Shown one piece after another: positions 15,664-24,197 of a stretch of DNA of 64,000 bases. The position numbers and the translations under genes are program-made. The stretch spans positions 1-64,000 of the forward strand of contig DASRFD010000014.1 in NCBI GenBank assembly GCA_035651715.1, read 5' to 3'. The notes beneath the pieces were generated by a model. That model was not told the origin of the DNA, did no database searches, and was given only the letters and a program-made list of their open reading frames with translations. Numbering within the stretch: position 1 is the stretch's first letter; each line of letters begins with the position of its first letter. Origin of the DNA: Nevskia sp035651715 (GTDB taxonomy: Bacteria; Pseudomonadota; Gammaproteobacteria; Nevskiales; Nevskiaceae).

Positions 15664-18465
15664 ATGGACCAATTGACGACGACGCGGCCGGGGGCGGAGG
15701 CGCAAGCCGAGCTGCCGAAGGCGGAGGCCGACGCCGAATACATCTGGCGTTTCGGCGACGTCGTGTTCGACGAAGGCCGCTGGGAACTGCGCGTCGGCAA
15801 GGCGGTGGTCGAGATCGAGCCCAAGCCCCTGGAAATGCTCGGCCTGCTGCTGCGCCACGCCGGCGAGGTGGTGACCAAGGAGGAGCTGCTGGCTTTCCTC
15901 TGGCCCGGCGTGATCGTGGTCGAGAAGGCCCTGACCAACGCCGTCAGCAAGCTGCGCCGGGCCATCGGCGACGGCGACCAGCGCGTGATCGTCACCGTGC
16001 ACCGGGTCGGCTACCGCTTCATGGCGCCGGCCACCCGCAAGGCGGTGCAGCGCGAGGAGCAGCCGCAGCTGCGGCTGCGCGCCGGCGAGGCGGTGCCGGG
16101 CCGGCCGCAGTGGAAGCTGGAGCGCCTGCTGGCGAGCGCCGACGGCTCCGACGTGTGGCTGGCGCAGCACGAAAAGACGCGCCAGACGCAGGTGTTCAAG
16201 TTCGCCCACAGCGGCTACCGCCTGGCGGCGCTCAAGCGCGAGGCCACCTTGTCGCGGGTGCTGCTCGAGCTGGCCGGCTCGCACCCCGGCATCATCCGGC
16301 TGTCGGAGTGGAACTTCGAGGAGCCGCCGTTCTTCCTCGAGTGCGAGTACGGCGGCCGCAACTGGCTGGAGTGGGCCGAGGACGGCGGCAACCTGGAGAA
16401 GATGCCGCGCGAGCAGCGCCTCGGCCTGCTGCTGCAGGCGGTGCATGCGGTCGCCGCCGCGCACGCCGTCGGCGTGATGCACAAGGACCTCAAGCCGAGC
16501 AACCTGCTGATCGAGCCGGAAGGGACCGGCTGGCGGGTGCGCCTCACCGATTTCGGCTGTGGCCGCATGCTCGACCCGCAGCGGCTCGAGGCGCTCGGCA
16601 TGACCCGGCTCGGCGCCACCCTCCCGGCGCTGGGCGAGACCCAGTCCGGCACCCTGCTGTACATGCCGCCCGAGGTGCTGGCCGGGCACCTGCCGATGCC
16701 ATCGGCCGACGTCTACGCGCTCGGCATCCTGATGTACCAGCTGCTGGTCGGCGACCTGCGCAAGCCGCTCGCCACCGGCTGGGAACACGACATCGACGAC
16801 CCGTTGCTGCGCGAGGATATCGCCGCCGCGACGCACGGCAACCCGTCGCGGCGCATGCAGACCGCGCTCGAACTGGCCACCCGGCTGGAAAGCCTGCCGC
16901 AGCGCCGGCAGCAGGTCATCGCCGAACAGGCCGCGGCGCGGGACGCGGCGCAGCTGCGGCGCCAGCTGGAGCTGGCGCGCGCGCGCAAGCCCTGGGTGCT
17001 GGGCCTGGCGGTGTCGGTGATCGTCGGCGTGGCGACCGGCGCGGTCTACCTGCACCGCGCGGTGCAGGCCGAGCGCACCGCCGACGCCGAGCGCGAGCGC
17101 GCCGAGGTCATCAACGGCTTCTTGGTCAGCGATCTGCTGTCCGCCGCCGATCCGGTGCTGACCGGCAAGCGCGATGTCACCGTGCTCGAAGCGGTGCGCA
17201 AGTCCACCGCCGACATCGACCGCAAGCTGGCCGACCAGCCGCAGGTGGCGGCGGTGGTGCACATGACCGCGGCGCGGGCCTACAGCCACATCGGCGTCTA
17301 TGCCGAGGCCGCCGATCAATACGCCCGTGCCGCCGACCTGTTCCGCCGGCTCGGCAGCCCGCTCGCCGGCGAGGCGGTGGCGGCGGACATCCTGCGCGTG
17401 GTGAGCCTGATCGACGACGGCCAGATCAAGCCGGCCACCGACCGCCTCGGCCAGATCGAGGCGGCGCTGAGCGGAGCGCCCTCCAGCTCGCCGGAAATCC
17501 AGAAGCTGCTGAATTTCGTGCGCGGCAAGCTGGCCATCCAGGCCGGCGACTACCGCGCCGCCCGCAAGTACGACGAGGCCGCCCTGGCCGCGGCCGAGCG
17601 TTCCCAGGACGCCACCGAGCTGCCGCAGGAAAGCCTCGAGCTGCTGGCCGCGCTGCGCAAGGACTACGCCTTCACCCTGGAGCAGACCGGGGATGCCGCC
17701 AAGGCGGTGGCGGTGATGCGCGACCGCCTCGCCGCCGACCAGACGGCTTTCGGCCCGGCCCACACCCAGGTGCTGATCGACAAGCTGGAGCTGGCCGAGG
17801 CGATGGACACGCAGTCGCCGCCGGACCCGGCGGGCGAGGCCCTGATCGAGGAGGCGCTGCCGGCCCTGGACCGCGCGCTGGGGCCGGACAACGTGCACAA
17901 GGTGCAGGCGCTGGACGAGCTCGGCTTCTGGGCCATGAACCGCAAGGATTGGCCGCGGGCGGTGGAGGTCTTCACCCAGGCCCACGACCTGACCGCGCGC
18001 CTGCGCGGCGCCCAGCACCAGCGCACCCTGGGCGAGGCCTTCAACCTCGGCTACGTGCTGGAGCGCGCCGGCCGCTACGCCGAGGCGCGCACCCGCTTGG
18101 GCGAGGCGCTGCAGCAGGCCCAGGCCAACATCGGCAAGGATGCGCCGACCACCCAGGCGATCGCCTACATGCTGGCCTATGCCGACGTGGCCCTGGGCCA
18201 TGTCGCCGAAGCGCGCGCCGCCGCCGGCGGCCTGGCGGCCGCGGCGCTCGATTCGGTCGAGCCGGGCAACGACTGGCCGGCGCGCCTGGCCCTGCTGCAG
18301 GCGGAGATGGATTACCTCGACGGGCCGTCGGAGGCGCAGCGCCGGCAGCTGGCGGCGGCCATGTCGGGCATCGCCGGCTCGCATGACGAAGACCGCGACT
18401 ACCTGCGCCAGCAGGGCGCCGCCCTGCTGGCGCAGGGCGGAAAGCTCAATTCCGCCCGCCGGTAG
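15664..18465 (+). CDS. Winged-helix DNA-binding / Ser-Thr kinase / TM / TPR protein
   Basis: 933 residues from the ATG at 15664; a GTG at 15562 would add 34 residues with no homology-like content. Order: OmpR-type winged helix (~27-120, ending VHRVGYRF), protein kinase (~145-415), one transmembrane helix (~442-463, PWVLGLAVSVIVGVATG), then a TPR-rich helical domain to the end, presumably periplasmic. Kinase residues look complete: Lys in QVFKFA, Glu in LKREATL, HKDLKPSN catalytic loop, DFG, and GTLLYMPPEV. It probably senses an envelope signal and acts on transcription directly. The divergent lipid-type operon with 22-bp direct repeats between is the obvious target. Related CadC-like architectures lack the kinase. 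Confidence 0.85.
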   Translation: MDQLTTTRPGAEAQAELPKAEADAEYIWRFGDVVFDEGRWELRVGKAVVEIEPKPLEMLGLLLRHAGEVVTKEELLAFLWPGVIVVEKALTNAVSKLRRAIGDGDQRVIVTVHRVGYRFMAPATRKAVQREEQPQLRLRAGEAVPGRPQWKLERLLASADGSDVWLAQHEKTRQTQVFKFAHSGYRLAALKREATLSRVLLELAGSHPGIIRLSEWNFEEPPFFLECEYGGRNWLEWAEDGGNLEKMPREQRLGLLLQAVHAVAAAHAVGVMHKDLKPSNLLIEPEGTGWRVRLTDFGCGRMLDPQRLEALGMTRLGATLPALGETQSGTLLYMPPEVLAGHLPMPSADVYALGILMYQLLVGDLRKPLATGWEHDIDDPLLREDIAAATHGNPSRRMQTALELATRLESLPQRRQQVIAEQAAARDAAQLRRQLELARARKPWVLGLAVSVIVGVATGAVYLHRAVQAERTADAERERAEVINGFLVSDLLSAADPVLTGKRDVTVLEAVRKSTADIDRKLADQPQVAAVVHMTAARAYSHIGVYAEAADQYARAADLFRRLGSPLAGEAVAADILRVVSLIDDGQIKPATDRLGQIEAALSGAPSSSPEIQKLLNFVRGKLAIQAGDYRAARKYDEAALAAAERSQDATELPQESLELLAALRKDYAFTLEQTGDAAKAVAVMRDRLAADQTAFGPAHTQVLIDKLELAEAMDTQSPPDPAGEALIEEALPALDRALGPDNVHKVQALDELGFWAMNRKDWPRAVEVFTQAHDLTARLRGAQHQRTLGEAFNLGYVLERAGRYAEARTRLGEALQQAQANIGKDAPTTQAIAYMLAYADVALGHVAEARAAAGGLAAAALDSVEPGNDWPARLALLQAEMDYLDGPSEAQRRQLAAAMSGIAGSHDEDRDYLRQQGAALLAQGGKLNSARR

Positions 18466-18531
18466 TGGCCGCGACGGCGGCCCTGATTTAGCATGTATCA
18501 CCGCCGGCAAGGCGGTTGGGAGGCAGGCCAG

Positions 18532-18891
18532 ATGAAGCACCAGGCGATGTTCCGTGGCGGCAGCGCGCTGCTGGGCCTTGTCGTGTCCTCCGCCGCGTTC
18601 GCCGCAGGCGCCCTGCCGGCGCTGCCGGCGGCCCCCGCCGGCCAGACCGCCGTCGCCACGCCCGCCGTGGCGACCGGCTCGACCCTGCCGGCGCTGCCGG
18701 CCGTCCCGTCCACGCTGCCCACCGCGTCCGCCGCCGGCGGCGCCGCGTCCGCGGGCTCGACCCTGCCGGGCCTCGACGGCTTCGGCAGCGGCACCAGCAT
18801 CCGGCCGATCCGCGGTCCCGGCAACATCTCGATCCCGATTCCGCCGGTGTTCGACGGCCACAGCGGGGCCAGCGCCGAACGGCGCAGCTAG
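18532..18891 (+). CDS. Small exported low-complexity protein
   Basis: 119 residues. GGGAGG precedes the ATG at 18532. Residues 1-24 form a signal peptide with a hydrophobic core (LLGLVVSSAAFAAGA). The mature part is almost only A, P, G, S, T, L and V, with ALPALPAAP, STLPALPAVP and STLPGLDGF as imperfect ~10-residue repeats, then a short tail GNISIPIPPVFDG. There are no cysteines. It resembles proline/alanine-rich periplasmic linkers or small surface proteins; I do not recognise a family. It lies 66 bp after the kinase gene on the same strand and its stop is 3 bp from the stop of the convergent TpsB-like gene. Confidence 0.6.
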   Translation: MKHQAMFRGGSALLGLVVSSAAFAAGALPALPAAPAGQTAVATPAVATGSTLPALPAVPSTLPTASAAGGAASAGSTLPGLDGFGSGTSIRPIRGPGNISIPIPPVFDGHSGASAERRS

Positions 18892-18894
18892 CCC

Positions 18895-20520
18895 CTAGAA
18901 TTTCGCCGCCAGCTGGAAGAACAGCAGCCGGGTCTGCAGCTGATCCGGGCTGTTCTGCGCTCCCTGTTTGACGATCGGCCGTCCCAGCGACAGGCTCGCG
19001 CCCAGCTGCGGCAGTGGCTGCAGGTCCAGTGATACGCCCGCATCGGCCAGGCTCACGGTGCCGGCCGGCTCGCCCAGCGCCGGCCGCCGGTGCCGCGCCG
19101 AGGCGTATTCCAGGAACAGCCGCGGGCGCAGCCCCAGGCGCCCGGCCAGGGTCCCGGCGTCCGGTTTCCACTCCGTCGCCAGGCTGGCGGATTCACCGCG
19201 GTCGCCGGTGGCCGCCCCGACGCGGAAGGCGTGCAGGCTGTATGGCCCGCCCACCACGAACTGCTGCTGCTGCGGCAGCACCGTGCCGCTGAACTGCGCG
19301 CTACCGGCGGCGAGCAGGCCCCAGTTCGGTCCCAGGCCGTAGCGCAGGCTCAGCGACGGCTGCCACAGCAGGTAGGACAGGTCGGCACCGCTGCCCGGGG
19401 CCTCGCCGGAACCCAGGCCCTTGCGCAGCAGCAGGCCGGTCTGGACCTCGATCCCGGGCTGCTCCGCGCCGCGCCACTGCCACCCCAGCGACAGCTCGGC
19501 CGAGTTGTAGGTTTCGGAGAAGGCGTCGCCGCCACCCTGCACCACCTGGCAGCCGGCCAGCCCCAGCTGGGCCAGCAGGCTGCTCAGCGGATCGCAGCTC
19601 ACCGACGCCGGCTGCTCGGGCTGGCCCAGCGCCTCATGGTCGTGCAGCAGGCGGCCCGCCACGCTCAGGCGCTGGCGGAAGCTGGTGTAGAGGATCTGCT
19701 GCCAGCTCGCGGCCAGTTCGTGCAGCTCGCCCTTGAACGTCACGCCGGCGACGGTTTCCTGGAAATCGGCATAGCTGCCCTGGAAACCGGCCTGGCTCAG
19801 TCCATAGGCATGGGTCCAGCCGCCGCCGACGCCGTGGTAGGGACTGCTGTCGGCGCCGCCCAGGCCGAGGAAGCGCACGCTGCTGCTGCCGGTCAGCATC
19901 AGCTCGTCGCCGCCGGAAAAAGCCTGGCGCAATCCCAGGTTGGCGAGGTAGGGGCCGGCATAGCGGTTGCCGTAATTGTTGAAGCTCGCCGCGGCCGTGG
20001 TCTGCGACTCGCCGGCGCCGGCCTCGGCCAGTTCCAGCGCCACCGCATCGCCGCCCGCGGGGGTGAAGGACAGCCGGTAGCGCTGCCCGGCGCGCACGGC
20101 GAGCGCGTCGGCGGCGGTGCGGTCGGACTCCAGCTGGGCGTCGGTGAGGGGCGCATGCTGCGGCAGGTCCTCGAAGTAATGCAGCAGCGGCGCGCTGCCG
20201 GAAACCCGGCTGACCTGGCCCGCGGTGGCCCGCACGTAGACCGTGACGCTGCCGGCTTTTTCGGCGGCATAGCTGACCAGGGTCGCGGGATAGCCGGCCG
20301 AGTAATAGCTGTAACCGATGGCGCGCACTGCGTCGGACAGGTTGCCGGCGGCGGCCACGGCCTCGCGCAGGCGCCGCTCCGGCAGCAGCGGGCTGCCGAA
20401 GATCCGCAGGTGCACCCTGCCGTAGTCGATCAGCAGCGACGGCCGCTGGCTCGCCTCGGCCCGCAGTTCGGCCAGCGGAGCCTGCTGGGGCGGGACCGGC
20501 GGCGGCAGGGAAATGGCCAT
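18895..20520 (-). CDS. ShlB/FhaC-type (TpsB) outer membrane transporter
   Basis: 541 residues. Pro-rich N-terminus, then a POTRA-type region (~30-110, with LREAVAAAGNLSDAVRAIGYSYYSAGYPATLV), then alternating amphipathic strands of a 16-strand barrel, ending in Phe (FQLAAKF) as outer membrane proteins do. The family loop motif VRGF appears as S-L-H-A-F-R in GGPYSLHAFRVG. TpsB proteins secrete a large partner protein through the barrel. Odd points: there is no signal peptide at the ATG, an in-frame stop lies 6 bp upstream, no ribosome site is seen, and no TpsA partner is adjacent. Either the start is wrong because of a frameshift upstream, or the protein is not exported as usual. Confidence 0.75.
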   Translation of the reverse strand: MAISLPPPVPPQQAPLAELRAEASQRPSLLIDYGRVHLRIFGSPLLPERRLREAVAAAGNLSDAVRAIGYSYYSAGYPATLVSYAAEKAGSVTVYVRATAGQVSRVSGSAPLLHYFEDLPQHAPLTDAQLESDRTAADALAVRAGQRYRLSFTPAGGDAVALELAEAGAGESQTTAAASFNNYGNRYAGPYLANLGLRQAFSGGDELMLTGSSSVRFLGLGGADSSPYHGVGGGWTHAYGLSQAGFQGSYADFQETVAGVTFKGELHELAASWQQILYTSFRQRLSVAGRLLHDHEALGQPEQPASVSCDPLSSLLAQLGLAGCQVVQGGGDAFSETYNSAELSLGWQWRGAEQPGIEVQTGLLLRKGLGSGEAPGSGADLSYLLWQPSLSLRYGLGPNWGLLAAGSAQFSGTVLPQQQQFVVGGPYSLHAFRVGAATGDRGESASLATEWKPDAGTLAGRLGLRPRLFLEYASARHRRPALGEPAGTVSLADAGVSLDLQPLPQLGASLSLGRPIVKQGAQNSPDQLQTRLLFFQLAAKF

Positions 20521-20856
20521 GGGCGGTCAGCTCTAGCGCGGCGCGGCGGAGGGCCGCGCCGCCGCGTCGGGGCCCAGCTGGCGGTCTTCCAGGTGATGGT
20601 CCACGCGGCGGGCCCTGGCATGGTCGCGGTTGTCGGGTCTCGGCAGGGATTCTACACGTCGCGGAAGCGGTGCCGCGCCGCCGCCTTCGCGGCGGATTTG
20701 CGGCACTGCACGATCCGCTAACAACCCGCCGATTCAAGCGCTTATCAATCGTTACCGATTCGTTTCCGGTGCAAGCCGCCGCCTCAGCAGCGGATGTAAT
20801 AGTGTCACTGCTCAATGTAATGACGTTCCGTTCGCTGGCGGACGGAGGAGACGCCA
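20521..20856. other. Intergenic stretch upstream of TpsB-like gene and OrfA remnant
   Basis: 336 bp without a credible gene. The left part is GC-rich. The right part (about 20725-20830) is less GC-rich and holds two TGTAAT-type tracts (20795-20826) that could be promoter or insertion-sequence end material ahead of the OrfA-like gene. No signal peptide for the TpsB-like protein is found in any minus-strand frame here. Confidence 0.5.
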
Positions 20857-21129
20857 TTGAAGCGATCCAGAAGAAACCACTCGGCGGCATTCAAGGCACA
20901 GGTTGCGCTGGAGTCCCTGCGCCAGGACAGCCCGATCCGCTCCTATGCGGACCGCTACGACGTGCACCCGAACCTGGTGCGCGCCTGGCAGGCACAGCTG
21001 CTGCGGCAGGCGGCGCGCCTGTTCGAGGAACCGCAGCGCGGGCCGCGGCGGCGGCAGTTCGAGTCCTGGCAGGAGGAGCGCGGCGCCGCGTCCGAGCGGC
21101 GGCCGCTGGTGCTCGAGCACTCCGGCTGA
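20857..21129 (+). pseudogene. IS3-family OrfA-like protein without OrfB
   Basis: 90 residues from a TTG start with GGAGGAG 6 bp upstream. Residues 1-50 match the OrfA helix-turn-helix of IS3-type elements: basic RSRRNHSAAFKAQVALE, then D-V-H-P-N-L-V-R-A-W-Q-A-Q-L-L. The usual leucine-zipper end and the -1 frameshift into an OrfB integrase are absent; the following ~700 bp hold no DDE domain. It is either the leftover of a decayed insertion sequence or a domesticated small DNA-binding protein. The good ribosome site keeps the second option open. Confidence 0.6.
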
Positions 21130-21217
21130 GAGGTCCGTCGCGGACCGATGGCGACCCTGCGCCAGGGGCGCCTGCGTGATTTCCGCCCCAGTTCGGGTTG
21201 ACCACCCTGCGACTTCG

Positions 21218-21457
21218 ATGGATCGAGAACAACGCACCAGAGCCCGCGCCAAGGCCGGCTTGCTGCCCCGGGTCGACCGCTCCCGCATGCTCGGCGGCAC
21301 TTGCGGGGAGTCGTGCGCCTGCGCCGGCTGCCGCGAAGACATCCAGGCCGGGGAGACCTGCATCGAGGCGATTGCGGCGCAAAGCATCCGCCTCTGGTTC
21401 CACCCCGGCTGCGGCATCGCGCTGGCCTCGGTCCAGGGCTGGGAGCCTTACGACTAG
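21218..21457 (+). CDS. Small cysteine-rich protein, probably zinc-binding
   Basis: 79 residues. Basic N-terminus, then G-T-C-G-E-S-C-A-C-A-G-C-R-E followed by GETCIE and WFHPGCG. This Cys/His spacing looks like a treble-clef or ribbon-type zinc site similar to small PARP/LIM-like fingers. No ribosome site is obvious and the region around it is gene-poor, so it may be a remnant. I do not recognise a family. The regular Cys spacing and clean stop are the reasons for listing it. Confidence 0.4.
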   Translation: MDREQRTRARAKAGLLPRVDRSRMLGGTCGESCACAGCREDIQAGETCIEAIAAQSIRLWFHPGCGIALASVQGWEPYD

Positions 21458-21845
21458 GGCCTCTGATCCAGAGCCGCGGCAAGCGGCAAGGCGGCGGGCG
21501 CCCACGCCGCACCGTGGCGGCCGGCGGAAACGGCGCGCTGCGCAGCGAGGCGGGGCAGTCAACCGCGTTGTTGCGCTATGCCTCTGATTTCCAAGGGCAT
21601 CATAGCGCTGCATCGCTGATTGTGCCCCCATTTCTGCCCCAATAAGCAGAGCAGGGATTATCGGCGCAACCCATGCTGGGCGCGGACGGCGAGAGAGAGG
21701 CTGGAGAAAGAGGCCGCCTGAGCGATCGAAATGGTCGGCGCGTCCAATGGGAACACCCAGGGCAGCCGCCGCAGCGCCGGAGCGGCTGCTGCGATGCCCG
21801 CAAAAATGCGCAGTGCCGCCTCGCTTTGCCCCGCCGCCCCAAACC
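21458..21845. other. Gene-free stretch
   Basis: 388 bp with no credible coding frame. The middle (about 21580-21660) is locally less GC-rich, with TGTGCCCCCATTTCTGCCCC at 21620-21639, a type of tract often seen at integrase-bound island ends. No integrase gene is present, so this is only a hint of an old insertion scar. Confidence 0.4.
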
Positions 21846-22391
21846 TCAAAATGACCGCTCGAACCGTATCCCCAGAAAATCCGGCCCGACGATAGGCGCC
21901 AGGTGGATCGCATGGTACGGCGTCACGGTGAGCAGGGCCACGCCGTAGGCCAACGCGCCTCCGGCCAGAACGTCGCGCACATGATGCTTGTCCTCGTGCA
22001 CGCGGATGTAGCTCACCGCGGTGGCTGCGGCCAGCGCCGGCACGCCGAACTTCCACCCGTAGCGCTCCTGCAGGAAAGCGGCCTGCGAGAATGCAAAGCT
22101 GGCATGACCCGAGGGAAAGCCGTAGCCGCCGCCGTTCGGCCGCCGGCCTAGGCTGGTCTGGTTGAAAGCGTAGCGCAGGCCGGTGGTAAGTACGCCGTCG
22201 ATGGCCGTATCGCGCAGCCATTCCTTTTCGCCCTCGCCGTCGTCCTTGAGCCAGGCGATGCCGAAGGCCGCCACCGGCAGGGCCACGGTCATGGCGTCGC
22301 CCGCCAGCAGGTCGTTGTTCTCCCGTGCTGCAGCAACGCCCGGGACGAGGCCGGAAGCGGCCAGCAGCAAGACGGATATCAGTCTGCGCAC
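21846..22391 (-). CDS. Periplasmic PAP2-superfamily phosphatase
   Basis: 181 residues from a GTG at 22391 preceded by GGAAG; a longer frame overlaps the upstream gene and was not used. An N-terminal signal peptide or anchor (ISVLLLAASGLVPGVAAA) is followed by the PAP2 phosphatase motifs: a K-E-W-L-R-D segment, GYGFPSGHASFAF (motif 2 with catalytic His) and YIRVHEDKHHVRDVLAG (motif 3). It is shorter than six-TM lipid phosphatases and looks like a periplasmic acid-phosphatase-type member. Last gene of a three-gene minus-strand operon with a DUF3943 outer membrane protein; substrate could be a lipid diphosphate or phosphatidate. Confidence 0.85.
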   Translation of the reverse strand: MRRLISVLLLAASGLVPGVAAARENNDLLAGDAMTVALPVAAFGIAWLKDDGEGEKEWLRDTAIDGVLTTGLRYAFNQTSLGRRPNGGGYGFPSGHASFAFSQAAFLQERYGWKFGVPALAAATAVSYIRVHEDKHHVRDVLAGGALAYGVALLTVTPYHAIHLAPIVGPDFLGIRFERSF

Positions 22392-22410
22392 GAGCGAATC
22401 TTCCAGGCCC

Positions 22411-23982
22411 TTACGTGCCGCCGGCCGCCTTCGGCCGCCAGTCCACGGCGCCGAAGTGGGTCTGTCCAAGTAGAGCGTAGCCAAGGCTGATGGTCCCCAC
22501 GCTCTGGTGCGACGCCGGCTGGTTGTCGTAGTTGCCGTCGCGGCGCGACTCGGCGTACTTGAGCGTGATGCCGTGCAGATTGTAGACGCGCACGGTCATC
22601 GCGATGTCGCCGCGCACGATGTTTTCCGAGCCGCCGCTTTCGGTGGCCGCGAAGTGGCTGACGTAATAGTCGCGCAGGGTGGTGTCGATCGAGATGCGGT
22701 CGCCGAAGATCAGCCGCAGCGAGAGCATCTCCTGCGGCACCATGCCGTAGTGGTAGTCGCGCAGTCCGTCACCGTTGGGGCCGCTCCTGGCGATGCCGGT
22801 GCCGTGGATCACGCCGCCGCCGCCGTAGCCCAGGCCGGCCATGGTCGTTCCCTGCAGGGCGATGGTGCGCGACAGCCACCACTGCCCGGTGGTGCCGACA
22901 TTGAGCGCGGTAGTGGAGACGCGGAATACCTGCGGCGCCACGTAGTCGTACGTGCCGTACAGGCCCCAGATGCCGCGATAGCCGGGGCCGGCCTCGTAGG
23001 TCGTGCCGTAGAGCAGCCCGCGGCTGAACACGTTTTCGAACGCGGTGCTGGTGGCGGCGGTGAATTCGAAATGGAAGTAGTCGAACGGGCGGGTGTAGGT
23101 GTAGTCGGGCTTGCCGGGCAGGCCATAGGCCATGGTGAAGTCCGCGCTCGCCTGCCCGCGTTTCAGAGTCTGCGCCACCGGCGGCGCGCCGGGGTCGGGG
23201 CTGACGTTCACGTCGGAGCTGTAGTGCGTGCTCAGGCTCGCGCCCAGGTCGATGCGGGTGAACACCGCCGGATCGTGGCTGCGGAACACGCCGGCGAAGC
23301 GCTTGCCGAAGACGAAGCGGTTGATGCCGGTGGAGGGCGAGATGATCGCCGCGCCCAGCTCGCGCCAGAAACCGGGGCCGCCGCTGCCGCCGCTCTCCAG
23401 CAGCAGGCTGGAGATGCGAAACAGCGGCTCGCCGAGCAGGTTGCCGCTGAGGCCGCTCGCCACCTGGTCGTTGATCGAGGGTTTGGTGTGCTCGCCCGCC
23501 TCCTCCCACAGTACGCTGCCGCCCAGGGTGTAGGCGGTCGCTTCCCAGAAGCCCAGGCCGGCCGAGCGCGCGAAGCCCTGGTAGATCGAGCCCTGGTAAG
23601 GATGCAGGAACTGGTTAGTGGAGAACTTGTCGTTGTCGACGATCCACTTGCGGCCCAAGTTTTCGCTCAGGTTTGAAGTGGGCGAGCCGTAGATCTGCGA
23701 GTCCAGGGCGTAGTGGTTGTAGCGGTTCAGGAAGTATTCGAAGCTGATGATCTCGAACACCGGCAGCACGTAGTTCTTGCCGTCGCCGACTCCCCACTGC
23801 AGCACCGGCTTGGGCCCCGCGGCGGCGAACGCCGTGGGGGCCTCCTTTTGCGCCTGGGTGTCGAGCTTGGGATCCTCCGCCAGGCTGGCCGCGCTGACGC
23901 CCAGGCCCAGGCCGCAAGCCAGCAGCCGCAGCGCCGGCCGTGGCGCCGCCGGCTTAGGCAACCCGGGCGCGCCCGTCCTCAC
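22411..23982 (-). CDS. DUF3943 outer-membrane-type protein
   Basis: 523 residues from a GTG at 23982 overlapping the upstream stop (GTGA). A signal peptide is present (LRLLACGLGLGVSAASLAE). The conserved DUF3943 block is at about residues 130-200: FWEATAYTLGGSVLWEEAG, then SINDQVASGLSGNLLGEPLFR. The remainder is rich in alternating aromatic and glycine strands (for example TYTRPFDYFHFEFTAAT), consistent with a beta-barrel. Members are predicted outer membrane proteins of unknown function. Coupling to a PAP2 phosphatase and a two-TM protein suggests a role in lipid traffic or phosphate release at the envelope. The last residue is Thr, not the common Phe. Confidence 0.8.
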   Translation of the reverse strand: MRTGAPGLPKPAAPRPALRLLACGLGLGVSAASLAEDPKLDTQAQKEAPTAFAAAGPKPVLQWGVGDGKNYVLPVFEIISFEYFLNRYNHYALDSQIYGSPTSNLSENLGRKWIVDNDKFSTNQFLHPYQGSIYQGFARSAGLGFWEATAYTLGGSVLWEEAGEHTKPSINDQVASGLSGNLLGEPLFRISSLLLESGGSGGPGFWRELGAAIISPSTGINRFVFGKRFAGVFRSHDPAVFTRIDLGASLSTHYSSDVNVSPDPGAPPVAQTLKRGQASADFTMAYGLPGKPDYTYTRPFDYFHFEFTAATSTAFENVFSRGLLYGTTYEAGPGYRGIWGLYGTYDYVAPQVFRVSTTALNVGTTGQWWLSRTIALQGTTMAGLGYGGGGVIHGTGIARSGPNGDGLRDYHYGMVPQEMLSLRLIFGDRISIDTTLRDYYVSHFAATESGGSENIVRGDIAMTVRVYNLHGITLKYAESRRDGNYDNQPASHQSVGTISLGYALLGQTHFGAVDWRPKAAGGT

Positions 23983-24197
23983 GTCTTGCGCGGAATCAGC
24001 AGCAATACCACGCCGCCGGCAATGGCGCAGATGCCGAGCCACAGGGGAATGTTCACGTGCTGCTGCTCGTTCACCTGCAGATGCAGCGGCCCGATGTCGG
24101 CCCGGTGCGTCTCCCTGGTGTAGCTGAAGCCGCCATACGCCAGTCCAGCCACGCCGCCGGCGATCAGCGCGATCGCCGCCAGTTTCACGGGGTTCAT
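23979..24197 (-). CDS. Small two-TM membrane protein
   Basis: 72 residues from the ATG at 24197. Helix 1 covers about residues 4-23 (VKLAAIALIAGGVAGLAYGG) and helix 2 about 49-67 (PLWLGICAIAGGVVLLLI), joined by a ~25-residue polar loop with YTRETHRADIGPLHLQV. This pattern is typical of a widespread family of ~70-residue proteins with no known function. It is the first gene of the operon with the DUF3943 and PAP2 genes, and its stop overlaps the next start. Confidence 0.75.
   Translation of the reverse strand: MNPVKLAAIALIAGGVAGLAYGGFSYTRETHRADIGPLHLQVNEQQHVNIPLWLGICAIAGGVVLLLIPRKT

Noticed and set aside
15427..18861. 1144-residue open frame antisense to the kinase gene
   Set aside because: His/Gly/Arg-rich with no recognisable domain; the plus strand has all kinase, winged-helix and TPR motifs.
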